64,000 nt of DNA from Paralichthys olivaceus (lineage: Eukaryota > Chordata > Actinopteri > Pleuronectiformes > Paralichthyidae), in NCBI RefSeq assembly GCF_024713975.1, contig NC_091099.1, positions 13,559,501 to 13,623,500 of the forward strand, in the 5' to 3' direction. The notes beneath the pieces are model-generated. The model saw nothing but the letters and a program-made list of their open reading frames with translations. It did not search any database and was not told the DNA's origin. Within the stretch, counting starts at the first letter, position 1, and every line of letters begins with the position of its first letter. Made by a program: the position numbers and the translations under genes. Shown here piece by piece: positions 25,676 to 45,506 of the stretch.

Positions 25676-26628
25676 GAGTTTTTACAATGTATTTTGGTGC
25701 AGATTTCCACTGCAGGTTAACTAATGAGGGAGACACCAACAGCCTAACCCTATGAGCGTCATCCCTACGTAGCTCAGACCAACACTTTTTCACATCATTT
25801 CACTAAACAATTAAGTAACAAGAGGCCATTTGATGATTCAACTAACGGTTCTGAGCATTAACCCGCAATTACTGGTCTGAAGGAAGTGGTGCCATGAGTT
25901 CTCAGGCGACAAAAAAAGTTCCCATGATTCCACTCATGCCTTCTCCACATACCTGGCATTCAGTTGTTTGTAACCAAACCCAGACACGCCGAGCTCACAT
26001 GCGCAACAGGTGATTTCCTCTCCCATCCTCTGTCCAATCCCATGATGCAACTGAAACTCCATGAACAAGAAAAGAAACACTGTCATCTTGTCATCACCTG
26101 GTGGTCTAACCCACATTTCAACACTTTCCCAGGCCTCTGATGGTTAATTGTGTATTACTCACACACCACATATGACACATTCAAGACAGAATCACCTATA
26201 ATCACTTGGTACAGTTGTATCCTGACGTTAAGCATTTCATTCACAATGTGGACAAACTGCAATCACAACATTTTTCTAGTACAAGGGAGGAACACGCCCA
26301 CATGACAGTTTCTTCCGAGGTCTGACTAAAAGCACCTGTGAGTTACTTTGAAGTGACAGTATGACTCACCTTCACTGACGACCGAAAGCTGGGATTTCAA
26401 GAGCTGGTAACGACAAGATTTTTGATTTATTTCAGACAAGGTGATGATATTCCTCTCATAACTCTTTTCTTTTCACAAGGTTGTTTGTATATGTAGGTTT
26501 GTTTTCATTATTGGCATCTGAAACATCTGGTTTTATCATTTTTTCTTTCCGTAGTGGTGAAAGGATTATTTCCCTCTGTAAAAAAAACGTGTTCTGTGTT
26601 TTCAGGAAACAGCAACAAAAACGTCTAA

Positions 26629-26638
26629 ATGATGGCAG
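26629..26638 (+). CDS. nrg4: nrg4 coding exon 1 (start codon)
   Basis: Ten coding bases, ATGATGGCAG, then donor GTAAAT. The G joins AT of the next exon to give Asp. The exon is bounded upstream by TTTTCAG at 26605, so 23 nt of 5' UTR precede the ATG in this exon. Confidence 0.8.
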
Positions 26639-27458
26639 GTAAATATGAAAGAATATAAAAAGACAAAGATAGTCTTAAAGGTGACGATTCAGTTCTGTTC
26701 CAGCATCTTTACTCAAATGTTATGTTTGTGTAGATCATGGAGAACTGTGTGATGGGCAGGAGGCCACCTATTGTATGAATGGAGCGACATGCTACAGAAT
26801 ACCCTCTATGGATACACTCTCCTGTGTGTAAGTTAATTAAAAAATATTTTTCAACTTTCTTAAGTGTAAGAATGAGTCTATAACATCTATGCAGGAGTAT
26901 ATGTTGATTTTACAGCAGAGCATAATTGTATTGTTTCTACGTCACATCTTCTTTCAGGTGCAACGATGATTACAAAGGCAGCAGATGTGAGGAGTATCTG
27001 CTGCAGAGTAAGATCACCTACGCAGGGGAGGCGGGGTTAATTGCAGCCGTGCTCATCATTACTCTCCTCATCTTAGTGGTGCTCGGATTTGTTATCTACT
27101 ACGTGCGCAGGTAAGCAGATTATGCATTCGTTTTTCTCAAAACTTAAAAAAAAGGGAACATTAGGACGTGGAATTCATAAGTCTGCGGATATTTATATTT
27201 ATTTATTAAAGCTCATGACCATGACTTGTGTCTTCACACAGGATGTTGAAAGCCAATCAACAGAGCCAACAGAACAACCCGCAACAGTATTGGAGAGTAA
27301 AACCACGAGTTTAACCTGTATCTTGATGAACATGAACATGTCCTCTCTTGTTGTGTGTTGGATAGGACGATGAATTAATCTTATCATATGACTATGAGAG
27401 ATGGAGGAAAAGTGCCGTGCCAAATGTAACTAAAGTGAGCGAGCGAAGAGCCGATTAA
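26629..27458 (+). CDS. nrg4: Neuregulin-4-like EGF-family ligand precursor, complete, five coding exons
   Basis: Exons 26629-26638, 26734-26827, 26958-27110, 27242-27296, 27366-27458; 405 nt, 134 aa, all GT-AG and in frame. The start is the first of two adjacent ATGs (MMADHGELC...). The extracellular part is almost entirely one EGF domain with six cysteines: C-x7-C-x5-C-x10-C-x-C-x8-C, including CMNGATCYRIPS and YKGSRCEEYLL. A transmembrane helix follows (AGLIAAVLIITLLILVVLGF, then VIYYVRR). The cytoplasmic tail is short and polar, ending KVSERRAD. There is no classical signal peptide, as in mammalian NRG4 (115 aa). The family acts as a membrane-anchored precursor shed to activate ErbB4. Upstream, an acceptor at 26605 implies a non-coding first exon, possibly ending at the GTAACG donor at 26407. 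The last intron is inferred: if unspliced, the protein would end five codons after exon 4. Confidence 0.9.
26734..26827 (+). CDS. nrg4: nrg4 coding exon 2, EGF domain N-terminal half
   Basis: Encodes DHGELCDGQEATYCMNGATC and YRIPSMDTLSC, four of the six EGF cysteines. Acceptor TTTGTGTAG, donor GTAAGT. EGF domains of ErbB ligands are typically split by an intron at this point, after the fourth cysteine. Confidence 0.93.
26958..27110 (+). CDS. nrg4: nrg4 coding exon 3, end of EGF domain and transmembrane helix
   Basis: Begins VCNDDYKGSRCEEYLLQ, supplying cysteines five and six, then a juxtamembrane stretch (SKITYAGEAG) and a strongly hydrophobic helix ending in YYVRR, a stop-transfer signal. 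Acceptor CTTTCAG, donor GTAAGC. Confidence 0.95.
27242..27458 (+). CDS. nrg4: nrg4 coding exons 4 and 5, cytoplasmic tail
   Basis: Exon 4 (27242-27296) encodes MLKANQQSQQNNPQQYWR. A 69-nt intron (GTAAAA to ATAG) then leads to exon 5 (27366-27458), DDELILSYDYERWRKS and onward to a TAA at 27456-27458. Exon 5 stays open for 30 codons in the predicted phase, which supports splicing. The alternative is read-through to a stop at 27311-27313. Confidence 0.65.
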
Positions 27459-28082
27459 TCGTCTCATCAGATTTCTGGATCCAGTTTGTTAAAGAAACAT
27501 GTAATTCATTAAATCACACACACAAACACAGGGTGTGAAAGTGACAGATCTGAATCACTTGGATAGTATAACCTTTATAACACAGCTAAAGAAGTTGGCA
27601 CTGGTGTCCATCATGTTACATCACATTCATTTCAATGTGTTTTGTATTGACAGAGCACAGTTGTCGTTGAAAAACTAGTTTTTGAACTATTAAGCTGCAC
27701 ATTGAAGTTATTATAAGTGAAAAATAACTTGTATTGATTAGGAATTATGCAGAATTTGTTATTAGTAAATATTTTCTAATTGTGTAAAAATATGTAATGA
27801 TCCCTACTGAATCATTTGACTCTGATTTTTGGTGACACGGAAACAAGCACGCACACGCACACAGCATTAATCTACTTGTGAAGTTCCTGACTGACTAGTC
27901 ATTCGCTTGAATGGCCTCTAAACTAAACCTAACCGTCAGCACTTCATTCCTCAGCCTGCAGCCTATTCTTAAAATAATTATGATCTAATCTTAACCCTAA
28001 ACCATAATTGCCCCTTGAAGAAGTCCAGACTGGTCAGGATGACCTCACTTTTTAAAAATGTCTCCACTTGGCAGTTTGAAAA

Positions 28083-28085
<3 letters not shown>

Positions 28086-28130
<45 letters not shown>
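28086..28130. repeat. (CA)n microsatellite
   Basis: About 22 uninterrupted CA units between nrg4 and lactb. Confidence 0.95.
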
Positions 28131-28131
<1 letters not shown>

Positions 28132-28904
28132 CAAACTTAAGAGATACACTGTGTGAGGGACTCTGTATAATTAGCTTATCCCAAGCCGTTCATCAGTTCA
28201 CTTAAATCTAAAAATAGGGGCACAGGAGATCAGAGATCCCAGGAGTTTTCTAATGAGAATGGTGACATCAAGTCTGTGTCAATTCAGTTTGAAGAACAAT
28301 TAAAACTTGTTTAGCTGCATTGCTAATAGTTTGTTAGTCTCTGGTTTGGGTGGGACACACAGTGGTCTCACATAGCTGAGGCCAAGTATTGAAGCAAAAA
28401 CACACTTTGAACAGCTGACAGCTTAGTTACTGATCCTCATTCAGGCCTTTTATTTTATAATTCAAAGAAAAGTCAGGATTTTACTTGTGGCTTGAGTCAA
28501 TTTATCAGAGGCAAATACATTCGATATCAAAAGTTGGTAATATCAACCTATGTTCTATTTCCAGAGCTACCCTCCATCAATACACCATAGCGTTTTTCTA
28601 AAAGTATGTGAAGATGCTATGAAGAAATATCTGGGTATAAACTCAGTTACATAGCACGCTGTTTTAAATGGCAACCTTAGTGTTTTTATTGTACATGAAA
28701 AGCTTTTCTAAAATTTCTAAAAAATTAATTTATTGAAATGGATGGATTGAGATTCATTTTTCAGGCAGTTTTTATTGTGAAATGAATTCCTTCCTGTATG
28801 AAGCCAGTCACTGGTATCAAAGGTCAGTGGCCTGTTGGTGTAAGAAACTGCCTCCACCTAGTGGTAAAATGGCATCTGTGCTTTGTGTTGTAATTAAAAA
28901 GGTG

Positions 28905-28910
28905 TTTATT
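28905..28910 (-). terminator. lactb: Candidate lactb polyadenylation signal
   Basis: AATAAA on the minus strand, about 340 nt after the lactb stop and beyond the SINE. A second AATAAA is at 28776-28771. Which is used cannot be told from sequence. Confidence 0.35.
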
Positions 28911-29025
28911 ATGCAAGGTATGAAATGTATATAAATACATGTTAATATTTATTTCATTTTCGAAGACTATGGTACTAAAAATAAGCTCTATCAAAATGAC
29001 ACCGGATCACAAGATCATCATTATT

Positions 29026-29243
29026 GTGGCGGCTGTGGCTAAGGGGTAGAGTGGACATCCTCCTCCTCCAATCAGGAGATCGGCAGTTCGATGCCACCTG
29101 CATGCCAAAGTGTCCTTGGGCAAGATACTGAACCCCGAATTAAAAAAAGAGCTGCTAATAGATGCACTGTTTAAATGAGTGAATGGCAAACTGTCATCAT
29201 CAAGTCATAAAGAGCTTTTCATCAAGACTAGAAAAGCTCTTTA
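29026..29243 (+). repeat. tRNA-headed SINE-type repeat, copy 1, abutting the lactb stop codon
   Basis: The head resembles a tRNA-type internal promoter: box A-like TGGCTAAGGGGTAGAG at 29037-29052 and box B-like CAGTTCGATGCC near 29084. The body has 'gtccttgggcaagatactgaacccc' and the tail 'agactagaaaagctct'. A second copy in the same orientation lies at 51772-52037. On the minus strand it occupies the start of the lactb 3' UTR. Confidence 0.7.
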
Positions 29244-29245
29244 GC

Positions 29246-29780
29246 TTACTCTTGCAGGCTTTGTCTGGCTTTGTCAAACTCATGTGCAATTTTCAGTGCA
29301 GTGCTGTTGAGTCCCACAGACTGCATGTTAGTGATGATGGTGACCACCACCCCCTGTGGGAGCGGACAGCTCTGTCCTTGATGCTGCTCCACCTCCTCTC
29401 TGGGTAACACCAGGAGGACGCTGCTCGCCCCCACAGCGCCGCCTGTGTGCGACACGTAGTGCCTGCGCCTCCTGCACTGGCCATATTTCTGCAGTTTCTC
29501 CACGACCAGCCAGCCCTGGGCATACAACCCATCCTTATCCCAGCTGGCCTCTGTCCTGTCAACAGGTGCCCACAGATCTATGGCAGTTTTGGGTTTAAGG
29601 AAGCCTGGCAACAAGCCCTCTGTGTCCTTAAGGTGGGCTACCTGGTAGCTGTAGAGCAGAGCATTACCGAACAGCAGCAGGTCTCCCACCGTGGAGAGGA
29701 AGCCGCCTCCTGCCCACTTGTAGGAGTTGTCCACATACTGGCAGTTTACCACACGTCCTCTCTTGTTGACATGATAATAT
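29246..29780 (-). CDS. lactb: lactb exon 6, C-terminal half and stop
   Basis: Contains YVDNSYKWAGGGFLSTVGDL, SHTGGAVGASSVLLVLPREE and NMQSVGLNSTALKIAHEFDK, all LACTB signatures. The stop TAA is at 29248-29246. The last residues ARQSLQE differ from mammals, and the SINE tail begins within about five bases of the stop. Confidence 0.97.
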
Positions 29781-32700
29781 CTGTGGAGGAACGTTATATT
29801 TTAATATGGACTTACCAATGGAGTCTTAGCATGAAACGACCTCAAAAGAACAGTTCTGCTCTGATGTTACTGACACATCTCCCCCATAATAACTTCTGAA
29901 TATTTACTCGAATTACCTGGAGCGGTGATAAATAATAGGACCATTCTCATCAGGCACTGTTTTGAGCATCCCCAGCTCACGGAACATGTTCATCATGACG
30001 TCCATGAAGTGCTGGCCGGCAGCGCGCTCCACAGCAGCACTGAGCAGAGTATAGGCGTGGGTGGAGTAGTAAAAAGTGGAGCCTGCATGACGCAAAATAT
30101 AAATCGTATAAATCTTCATACATTTACATTGAGAATGAATCGTGTTTGACTTGTTTCATTAGCAGGGAAATCTGTGATTTACCGGGTTTGAAAATGAGTG
30201 GGTCATCCTTGAAGAGGTCCAAGGCCTGAGTGACACTTTCAAAGTTGTCCTTCAAATAGTATTCTTCATGCTCAAACTCTTTTTTCTTCTTAGCCTTTGT
30301 GTTGTCCTTCTCTTTACTGCTCTGTTGAGTAGTGTCTTTGTTTTCAGATGAGCTCTTTTCATCCTCTTTCTCTTTAAGCAGTGGCTTTAGAAGTCTTTTA
30401 GCTTTCTCCCTGTCCTCTTTCACCTTTTTCACATCCTTCTCATAATGTCGGATACCGCTCAGGTGGGACAGGATCATACGAGGGGTTATCGTCACCTGAG
30501 AGAACAGAATAAATAACGTGAATGTGAGATGAACACAAAAAATGCACAAGACAGGACTGCTGAAATATTTTGTGCATCTCTTCAACTGACTTACATCCTG
30601 ACCCTCAAATTGTTTCTGGGGAAATTCAGGGACATATTTCTGGACAGGGACATCAAGATCCAGTTTCCCTTCCTCGCACAGTCGTGCAGCAGCTGCAGAT
30701 GTGAGGGGTTTACTGATGCTGGCGATCCGCATCACTGTTTCTGGGCTGCACGGCACACGGTTCTCCAAATCAGCAAAACCGATCCCTGAATTTTAAAGAG
30801 TCATTTTGGGATGTGATTTCAGTGAAGTCAGTGTGTTGCATTAAATCAGTTTTGAGGCATTTCAGTCAAGGAAAGAGACCATGGATGGCAATGATGCTTA
30901 ATTTCCTATTGTTTGTCACTGGGTCTCTTATTCCTGTGGCAATCCGCTGGTCTGATTCATGACAGGAACGGCCACTTTAACGATGGGAGGTGTCTCCCAT
31001 TTTTTTTTCTTCACAACCTTCAAAGGATTTTTCTTTTGCCAAAAAAGGCAGGAAATCTGTAAGAGCAACAGTGTTGGCAGCAATGGCAATTACTGGGGTC
31101 CCGGCTAAGGTGCAAAAACTGGCAACCGATGGGACTTTCAGCAACCTCACCAATTGAGCATTCATTTTCTTGTAATCCTTTGTGGGACCATGCAGCCTGG
31201 TGACGCATAGACCCGACCATTTTGCATAGCTCAGGCCCACAAATGAAAACATGATGCCAGTGTTTGCATAATGTCAGCAAGAGGGACAACTCCAACAGCA
31301 ACTAATGATTATGAGAACACTCACACAATTTAGTCAATAAAACAGAAATTGAATTGGCAGCTATTTTGATGGTTGGTTAATCATTGGTGGCAGAGGTGTT
31401 CTCCAGCTTCTCCAAAACAACCATTTGCTGTTTAGTATAATTATAAACTCAATTTCTTATGTTTTAGTACAAAATAAGTAACTTTATCCCGTTTTCCGCT
31501 CTGGGTAATTGTAGTATTACTGTATAAGAAAATGTCAATGTCAAAAACTTGATTGACCAAAGGTACAACAATAAAATAGCAATACGCAACATGTCATAAT
31601 ATTGATAATAAAATCTGCTGTGAGAATAACACTCTCAACTCGAAAAGGCTAAAGAGAAGAGATGTGTCTTTAACAATGATTTGAAGCGTGTGAGAGAGGG
31701 GGCAGTATCTGCCTCATCTCTCTTAGTTTACATGATTAGTTTTGCCCTATCCCTACATGTCTAAAGCATCACGATTATGTTATGTATATTATTAAGATCC
31801 CACTGACACTCGAAAAATGAGCCACGACGGCCCAATACTGCTATTTTACCTAACTTCATACTACAAGTGGATAACAAAAACTCAGTCCTGAGACAATTCA
31901 TTCGTTTTTCTGTGGGAAATAATTCCTTGACCCTACAGAATCTCTAAACTATCTCTTTAAGGTTTGATTTGTAGAATGTAGTGACATCTAATGATGAAGT
32001 TGCATGTTTTCAGCTGAATACCCCCCACCTCCCTTTCCCCTTCCAAACAAAAAACAGAAACTGTGGTAGCCTTCAGTTGTCATAGAAACTCAAAAGGTGT
32101 TTAGTTTGTCCAGTCTGGGCTACTGTAAAAAAAACATGGCGACCTCCGTAGAGAGGAGCCCCTCCGGATGTAAATATAAAGTTTTAAATATAAAGAGCCC
32201 ATTCTAGGGTGAAGAAAACAACAACCGCACAATTTAGATGAAACTGTAGTGAAAACATCACTAGGATTATTTTACATTCAATTTCTGCGAATAGATCCCT
32301 TTCACCTAAATCAAACACACTGGACCTTTAAACCATTTCACCACCAGAGGCACCTACCCTCACACCAGACCTGAGCACCGTCCACAGAGACCCCGACCAC
32401 CAGCCCGGGAGCCCCGACCTCCGCCTGACAGCACACAGACAACACACACGTGGATTATTATTATTATTATTATTATTATTATACAGGATATAGAGCCAAG
32501 TGAGTGCTGGTGAAACAGGCCACACACTGTGTTCCTACCTGGATCCTGTGCAGCAGCTCTCTGCTCACTGACACCGCAGCTCTGTATCGATCGGTCCGTT
32601 CCGCTGCTGCAGCTTCATCCCCACACCAGCGGTGTTTCAGCCCCACAGCTAAAGCTAACCCCACACCGAGCCCGCACACCCACAGCCTGGACTTCCCCTG

Positions 32701-32850
32701 TGTGAACCCCTGCGTGTGGAGTCTGTGCTGCTGGGAGAAACCCTTCCTCTGCTGCTGCTGCTTCAGCCTCGTCCACAGAGACAGAGACCGGGAGGACAGG
32801 GGCCGAGGACACGAGGGACAAAAGCGGCGGGTGACAAACAACCGCGACAT
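29246..32850 (-). CDS. lactb: Mitochondrial serine beta-lactamase-like protein LACTB, complete, six exons
   Basis: Exons 32850-32539, 32424-32358, 30785-30595, 30495-30183, 30082-29917, 29780-29246; 1584 nt, 527 aa (human 547), all in phase. The start is MSRLFVTRRFCPSCPRPLSS, an Arg/Ser-rich, acid-free N-terminus typical of mitochondrial import, followed by a hydrophobic segment (LWVCGLGVGLALAVGL). Penicillin-binding-protein/beta-lactamase motifs: SISK (SxxK, nucleophile Ser and general-base Lys) in exon 3, YST in exon 5, and HTGG in exon 6 in place of KTG. Between SxxK and YST is a long Lys/Glu/Ser-rich insertion, as in mammals. The family is descended from bacterial PBPs; LACTB forms filaments in the intermembrane space with protease activity and affects mitochondrial lipid metabolism. 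An in-frame ATG at 32940 would add 30 residues but lacks conservation. Convergent with nrg4. Confidence 0.97.
29917..30082 (-). CDS. lactb: lactb exon 5, YST motif
   Basis: Encodes GSTFYYSTHAYTLLSAAVER; YST takes the place of the YxN motif of class C beta-lactamases and PBPs. Ends IIYHRSR. Acceptor ATGCAG, donor GTAATT. Confidence 0.96.
30183..30495 (-). CDS. lactb: lactb exon 4, charged insertion
   Basis: Begins VTITPRMILSHLSGIRHYEK (conserved), then about 60 residues rich in Lys, Glu, Ser and Asp (EKEDEKSSSENKDTTQQ, KAKKKKEFEHEEYY), and ends DPLIFKPG. The insertion is family-specific and poorly conserved in sequence. Confidence 0.95.
30595..30785 (-). CDS. lactb: lactb exon 3, SxxK active site
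   Basis: Encodes GIGFADLENRVPCSPETVMR then IASISKPLT, so the catalytic Ser and Lys of SISK lie here, followed by LDLDVPVQKYVPEFP. Acceptor ATTCAG, donor GTAAGT. Confidence 0.97.
31920..32333. repeat. MITE-like dispersed element in lactb intron 2
   Basis: I recognise a common teleost repeat from its phrases: 'ctaaactatctctttaaggtttgatttgtagaat', 'gtgacatctaatgatg', 'gctgaatacccccc', 'gggctactgtaaaaaaaacatggcg' and the 3' end 'acacactggacctttaa'. It ends 24 bp from the exon 2 splice donor. Family name not assigned. Confidence 0.55.
32358..32424 (-). CDS. lactb: lactb exon 2, start of the PBP-like fold
   Basis: A 67-nt exon encoding AEVGAPGLVVGVSVDGAQVW then CE and one base. Acceptor TGTCAG, donor GTAGGT. 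The motif GAPG-VVGVSVDG is conserved in LACTB. Confidence 0.93.
32454..32482. repeat. (ATT)n microsatellite in lactb intron 1
   Basis: About nine uninterrupted ATT units in the 114-bp intron between lactb exons 1 and 2. Confidence 0.9.
32539..32850 (-). CDS. lactb: lactb exon 1, targeting sequence and membrane segment
   Basis: 104 codons from the ATG at 32850. It has a basic N-terminus, a Gln-rich run (KQQQQRKG), a hydrophobic helix, and ends SRELLHRIQ, which matches the human SSRDLLHRIK boundary. Donor GTAGGA. Confidence 0.9.
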
Positions 32851-33475
32851 GGTGAGAACCGCTTCTGTTGCTGAGCGGCTACTTCCTGAAAGAATCATCG
32901 AACCAGACCTGAACAATCGAGTCAGGTGGAACTGCTGCATTCACGGGCTCCTCGGAAAGTCCCACTTTTCCGTTTGTGAACTCGACCAGCTTCTCCTTTT
33001 ATATATTTGATATTCTGAGACACCTTTATTGATCTTGTTAGTAACTGTTGGTGGAACTCTTTGATCCTTACTCAATATATTTATATGTATATATATATAT
33101 TTGCATGTTGAGATTATGATTTGAACATGTAAATATGTAGAACTTTTAAAGGCCTGGTTTCTGTTTTTAATATTTAGAAATCAGCTAAAACTCATCTTTC
33201 TAAGGTAATTCAGTGAATCAAATCGTGTGTTTATTCAATGAAAAACATGACATCCTGTCTGTTCTCATTCAGCAGGTACGTGACTCAGAGCTGCAGGATC
33301 TAGATGTGACACTGACACGCAACTATCGTTGTGTTATTTTCATCCTCTCTATTATTATTATAATAACTATAATTGATTCTCCGCTGCTATAATTGCTGTT
33401 ACAATAATGTTAAGTTAGTGCATCTATTAGTATCACTTTAATTGGCGAGACTAAAATATTGTGAAATAGGGAAAA

Positions 33476-33521
<46 letters not shown>

Positions 33522-34150
33522 CTCTCTCTCTCTGCCCCCCCTTATCTCTCACTGGTGCAACACAGGACTTTGAGGTTGTGACAACTACTTATCTGCTGTG
33601 AACATGCGAAGAACACGAACATGCTTGTGTTCACAGTAACAGCTGAATAATACGATGAGTGCACACAGTTTCCCTTAGTAGATTACAGTAGCCTTCTTAT
33701 TTTTCGTTTTTAGGCTCATTACATGTCTAAGGGAAAATGCATTTAGCTCCACTGATGGCTCCTGAGTAAAGTAAGATACCCTGCAAAATATATGGAGGTC
33801 ACGTTCATTTTTCTGCTGCTGCTATGTGGTCGGATTAATCAGAAACTGAGTTGATACGGTCCAGCAGTGCTCAGCTCCAGTGAACCAAAGAAACACATGA
33901 CAGTGTTTTTCCCCCAGATGGAGGTGAAGTTCAGTGTCAAGCGAAAATGAACCAAATTGAAGATCTCTGCACTTGTACTGAAAAACACATTCTTCATCTC
34001 TGTGGGGAAGATGAAGTCTATTTAATATTCTTTTTTTATTCTGTCCGTCAAAAATATATTAAAACTATTAATTTACTCCACCTTCAAACTAAATGGACAA
34101 AAGGGCAACTAAATTAACCACAAACAAAGTTAAAAAACTTTCAAAACGTG
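32851..34150. other. Intergenic region between the lactb promoter and the tpm1 3' end
   Basis: About 200 bp upstream of the lactb start presumably hold its promoter; no TATA box is evident. Further along is a (CA)n-(CT)n compound microsatellite at 33481-33533. No coding signal seen. Confidence 0.5.
33481..33533. repeat. (CA)n-(CT)n compound microsatellite
   Basis: About 19 CA units directly followed by about 7 CT units in the lactb-tpm1 gap. Confidence 0.95.
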
Positions 34151-34152
34151 CT

Positions 34153-34158
34153 TTTATT
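34153..34158 (-). terminator. tpm1: Candidate distal tpm1 polyadenylation signal
   Basis: AATAAA on the minus strand about 720 nt beyond the exon 9d stop codon, in AT-rich sequence that looks like 3' UTR. Confidence 0.4.
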
Positions 34159-34875
34159 TTCTAATTTGTACATGTCAGATATGATAAACACTTGAAACAT
34201 CTACGTTAACATAAAAGCTAAAATGTTGCACAACCAGATGACTCAAATCATACTTTACAGACAAGATGAACACATTTTTAAAATGGTTTTTTTTAAGAAA
34301 ACTAAGACTATACCGTGATGTATTAGCATTTTTAAGACATTGCTTTACAGTACAGTAGCACCAGTATACATACTGACTGGTGTAGTCAATGTATACTTAC
34401 ACTTTCTGGGAGGAGGGCATGTATTTCTAAAACATATTGTCTTACAGTTTGCACACGGTTCATAATGTTGAGGTTTATTATATTAAGTGCAAAATTTCTC
34501 CACTTTATCCTTTGGAATGTGCATAATCAGAGTCGAATGGAGCGTACCTGATCAGCTTAAATGCAGATGTAGAAAACAATATTGTAACGGATGGCACAAA
34601 AGAAATAAACCTACATCATTAGAAGATAGAAACTGGCTTGCAAAAACAATGGTGAGCTCAGTTTAATTTTCATCAAAGGGAATAATGGTGAAGCTTTACT
34701 TCCCTTTAGCTTTGCTCCTTGGTCAGGTTCTGCTGAAGGCAGGGCGGTGCGACGGGAATAGCATCTGGCTGTTTGTTTCTCCACCACAGACAAGGTACGA
34801 GGAGAGGTTTACGTAAGCAAGGTGCAAGGACAAAAAGCCAAAAACCACAGTGTGTGATGGGGTCAGACCGTGCTT

Positions 34876-45226
<10,351 letters not shown>

Positions 45227-45500
45227 TTATTGCTGTGGCACCAACCAAACGTCCAAATGAAAACCAAGGAGAGAAGTGAGAGAGGGGCTTGAGGGGCGCC
45301 TGTGCCTAACTGAACGCTAAGCTGGAGTACAGAGTCTGCCTGACTGTGCCCTGTCACATATGTACTTTCAAGGGGGCCTGACTGGATTCCTTTGGACATC
45401 CAATACCATTTTGGAGGAGGCGTGTGTGGGCGCCCCGGCGTTTTTTTTAAGGATCTGCTCTTGGATTCGTTGCTCCCAAACATTTGACTTCTGATACGCC

Positions 45501-45506
45501 TTTATA
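45501..45506 (-). promoter_or_regulatory. tpm1: Possible TATA box for tpm1 exon 1a
   Basis: Minus-strand TATAAA within CCATATAAAGG, about 280 bp upstream of the exon 1a ATG; the same bases resemble an SRF CArG site with one extra base. Suggestive only. Confidence 0.25.

Larger units (their letters stand above)
27459..29025. other. Convergent 3' intergenic region between nrg4 and lactb
   Basis: No coding signal. It includes an ATTAAA at 27508-27513 (possible nrg4 polyadenylation signal), a (CA)n microsatellite at 28086-28130, and on the minus strand AATAAA motifs at 28905-28910 and 28771-28776 that could end lactb transcripts. Confidence 0.5.

Noticed and set aside
29037..29100. Possible functional tRNA gene
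   Set aside because: Box A and B resemble a tRNA but the sequence does not fold into a full cloverleaf as far as I can see, and it is attached to a SINE body that recurs at 51.8 kb.
32504..33010. Plus-strand open frame of 168 codons
   Set aside because: It is the shadow of lactb exon 1 read on the opposite strand, in locally GC-rich sequence.
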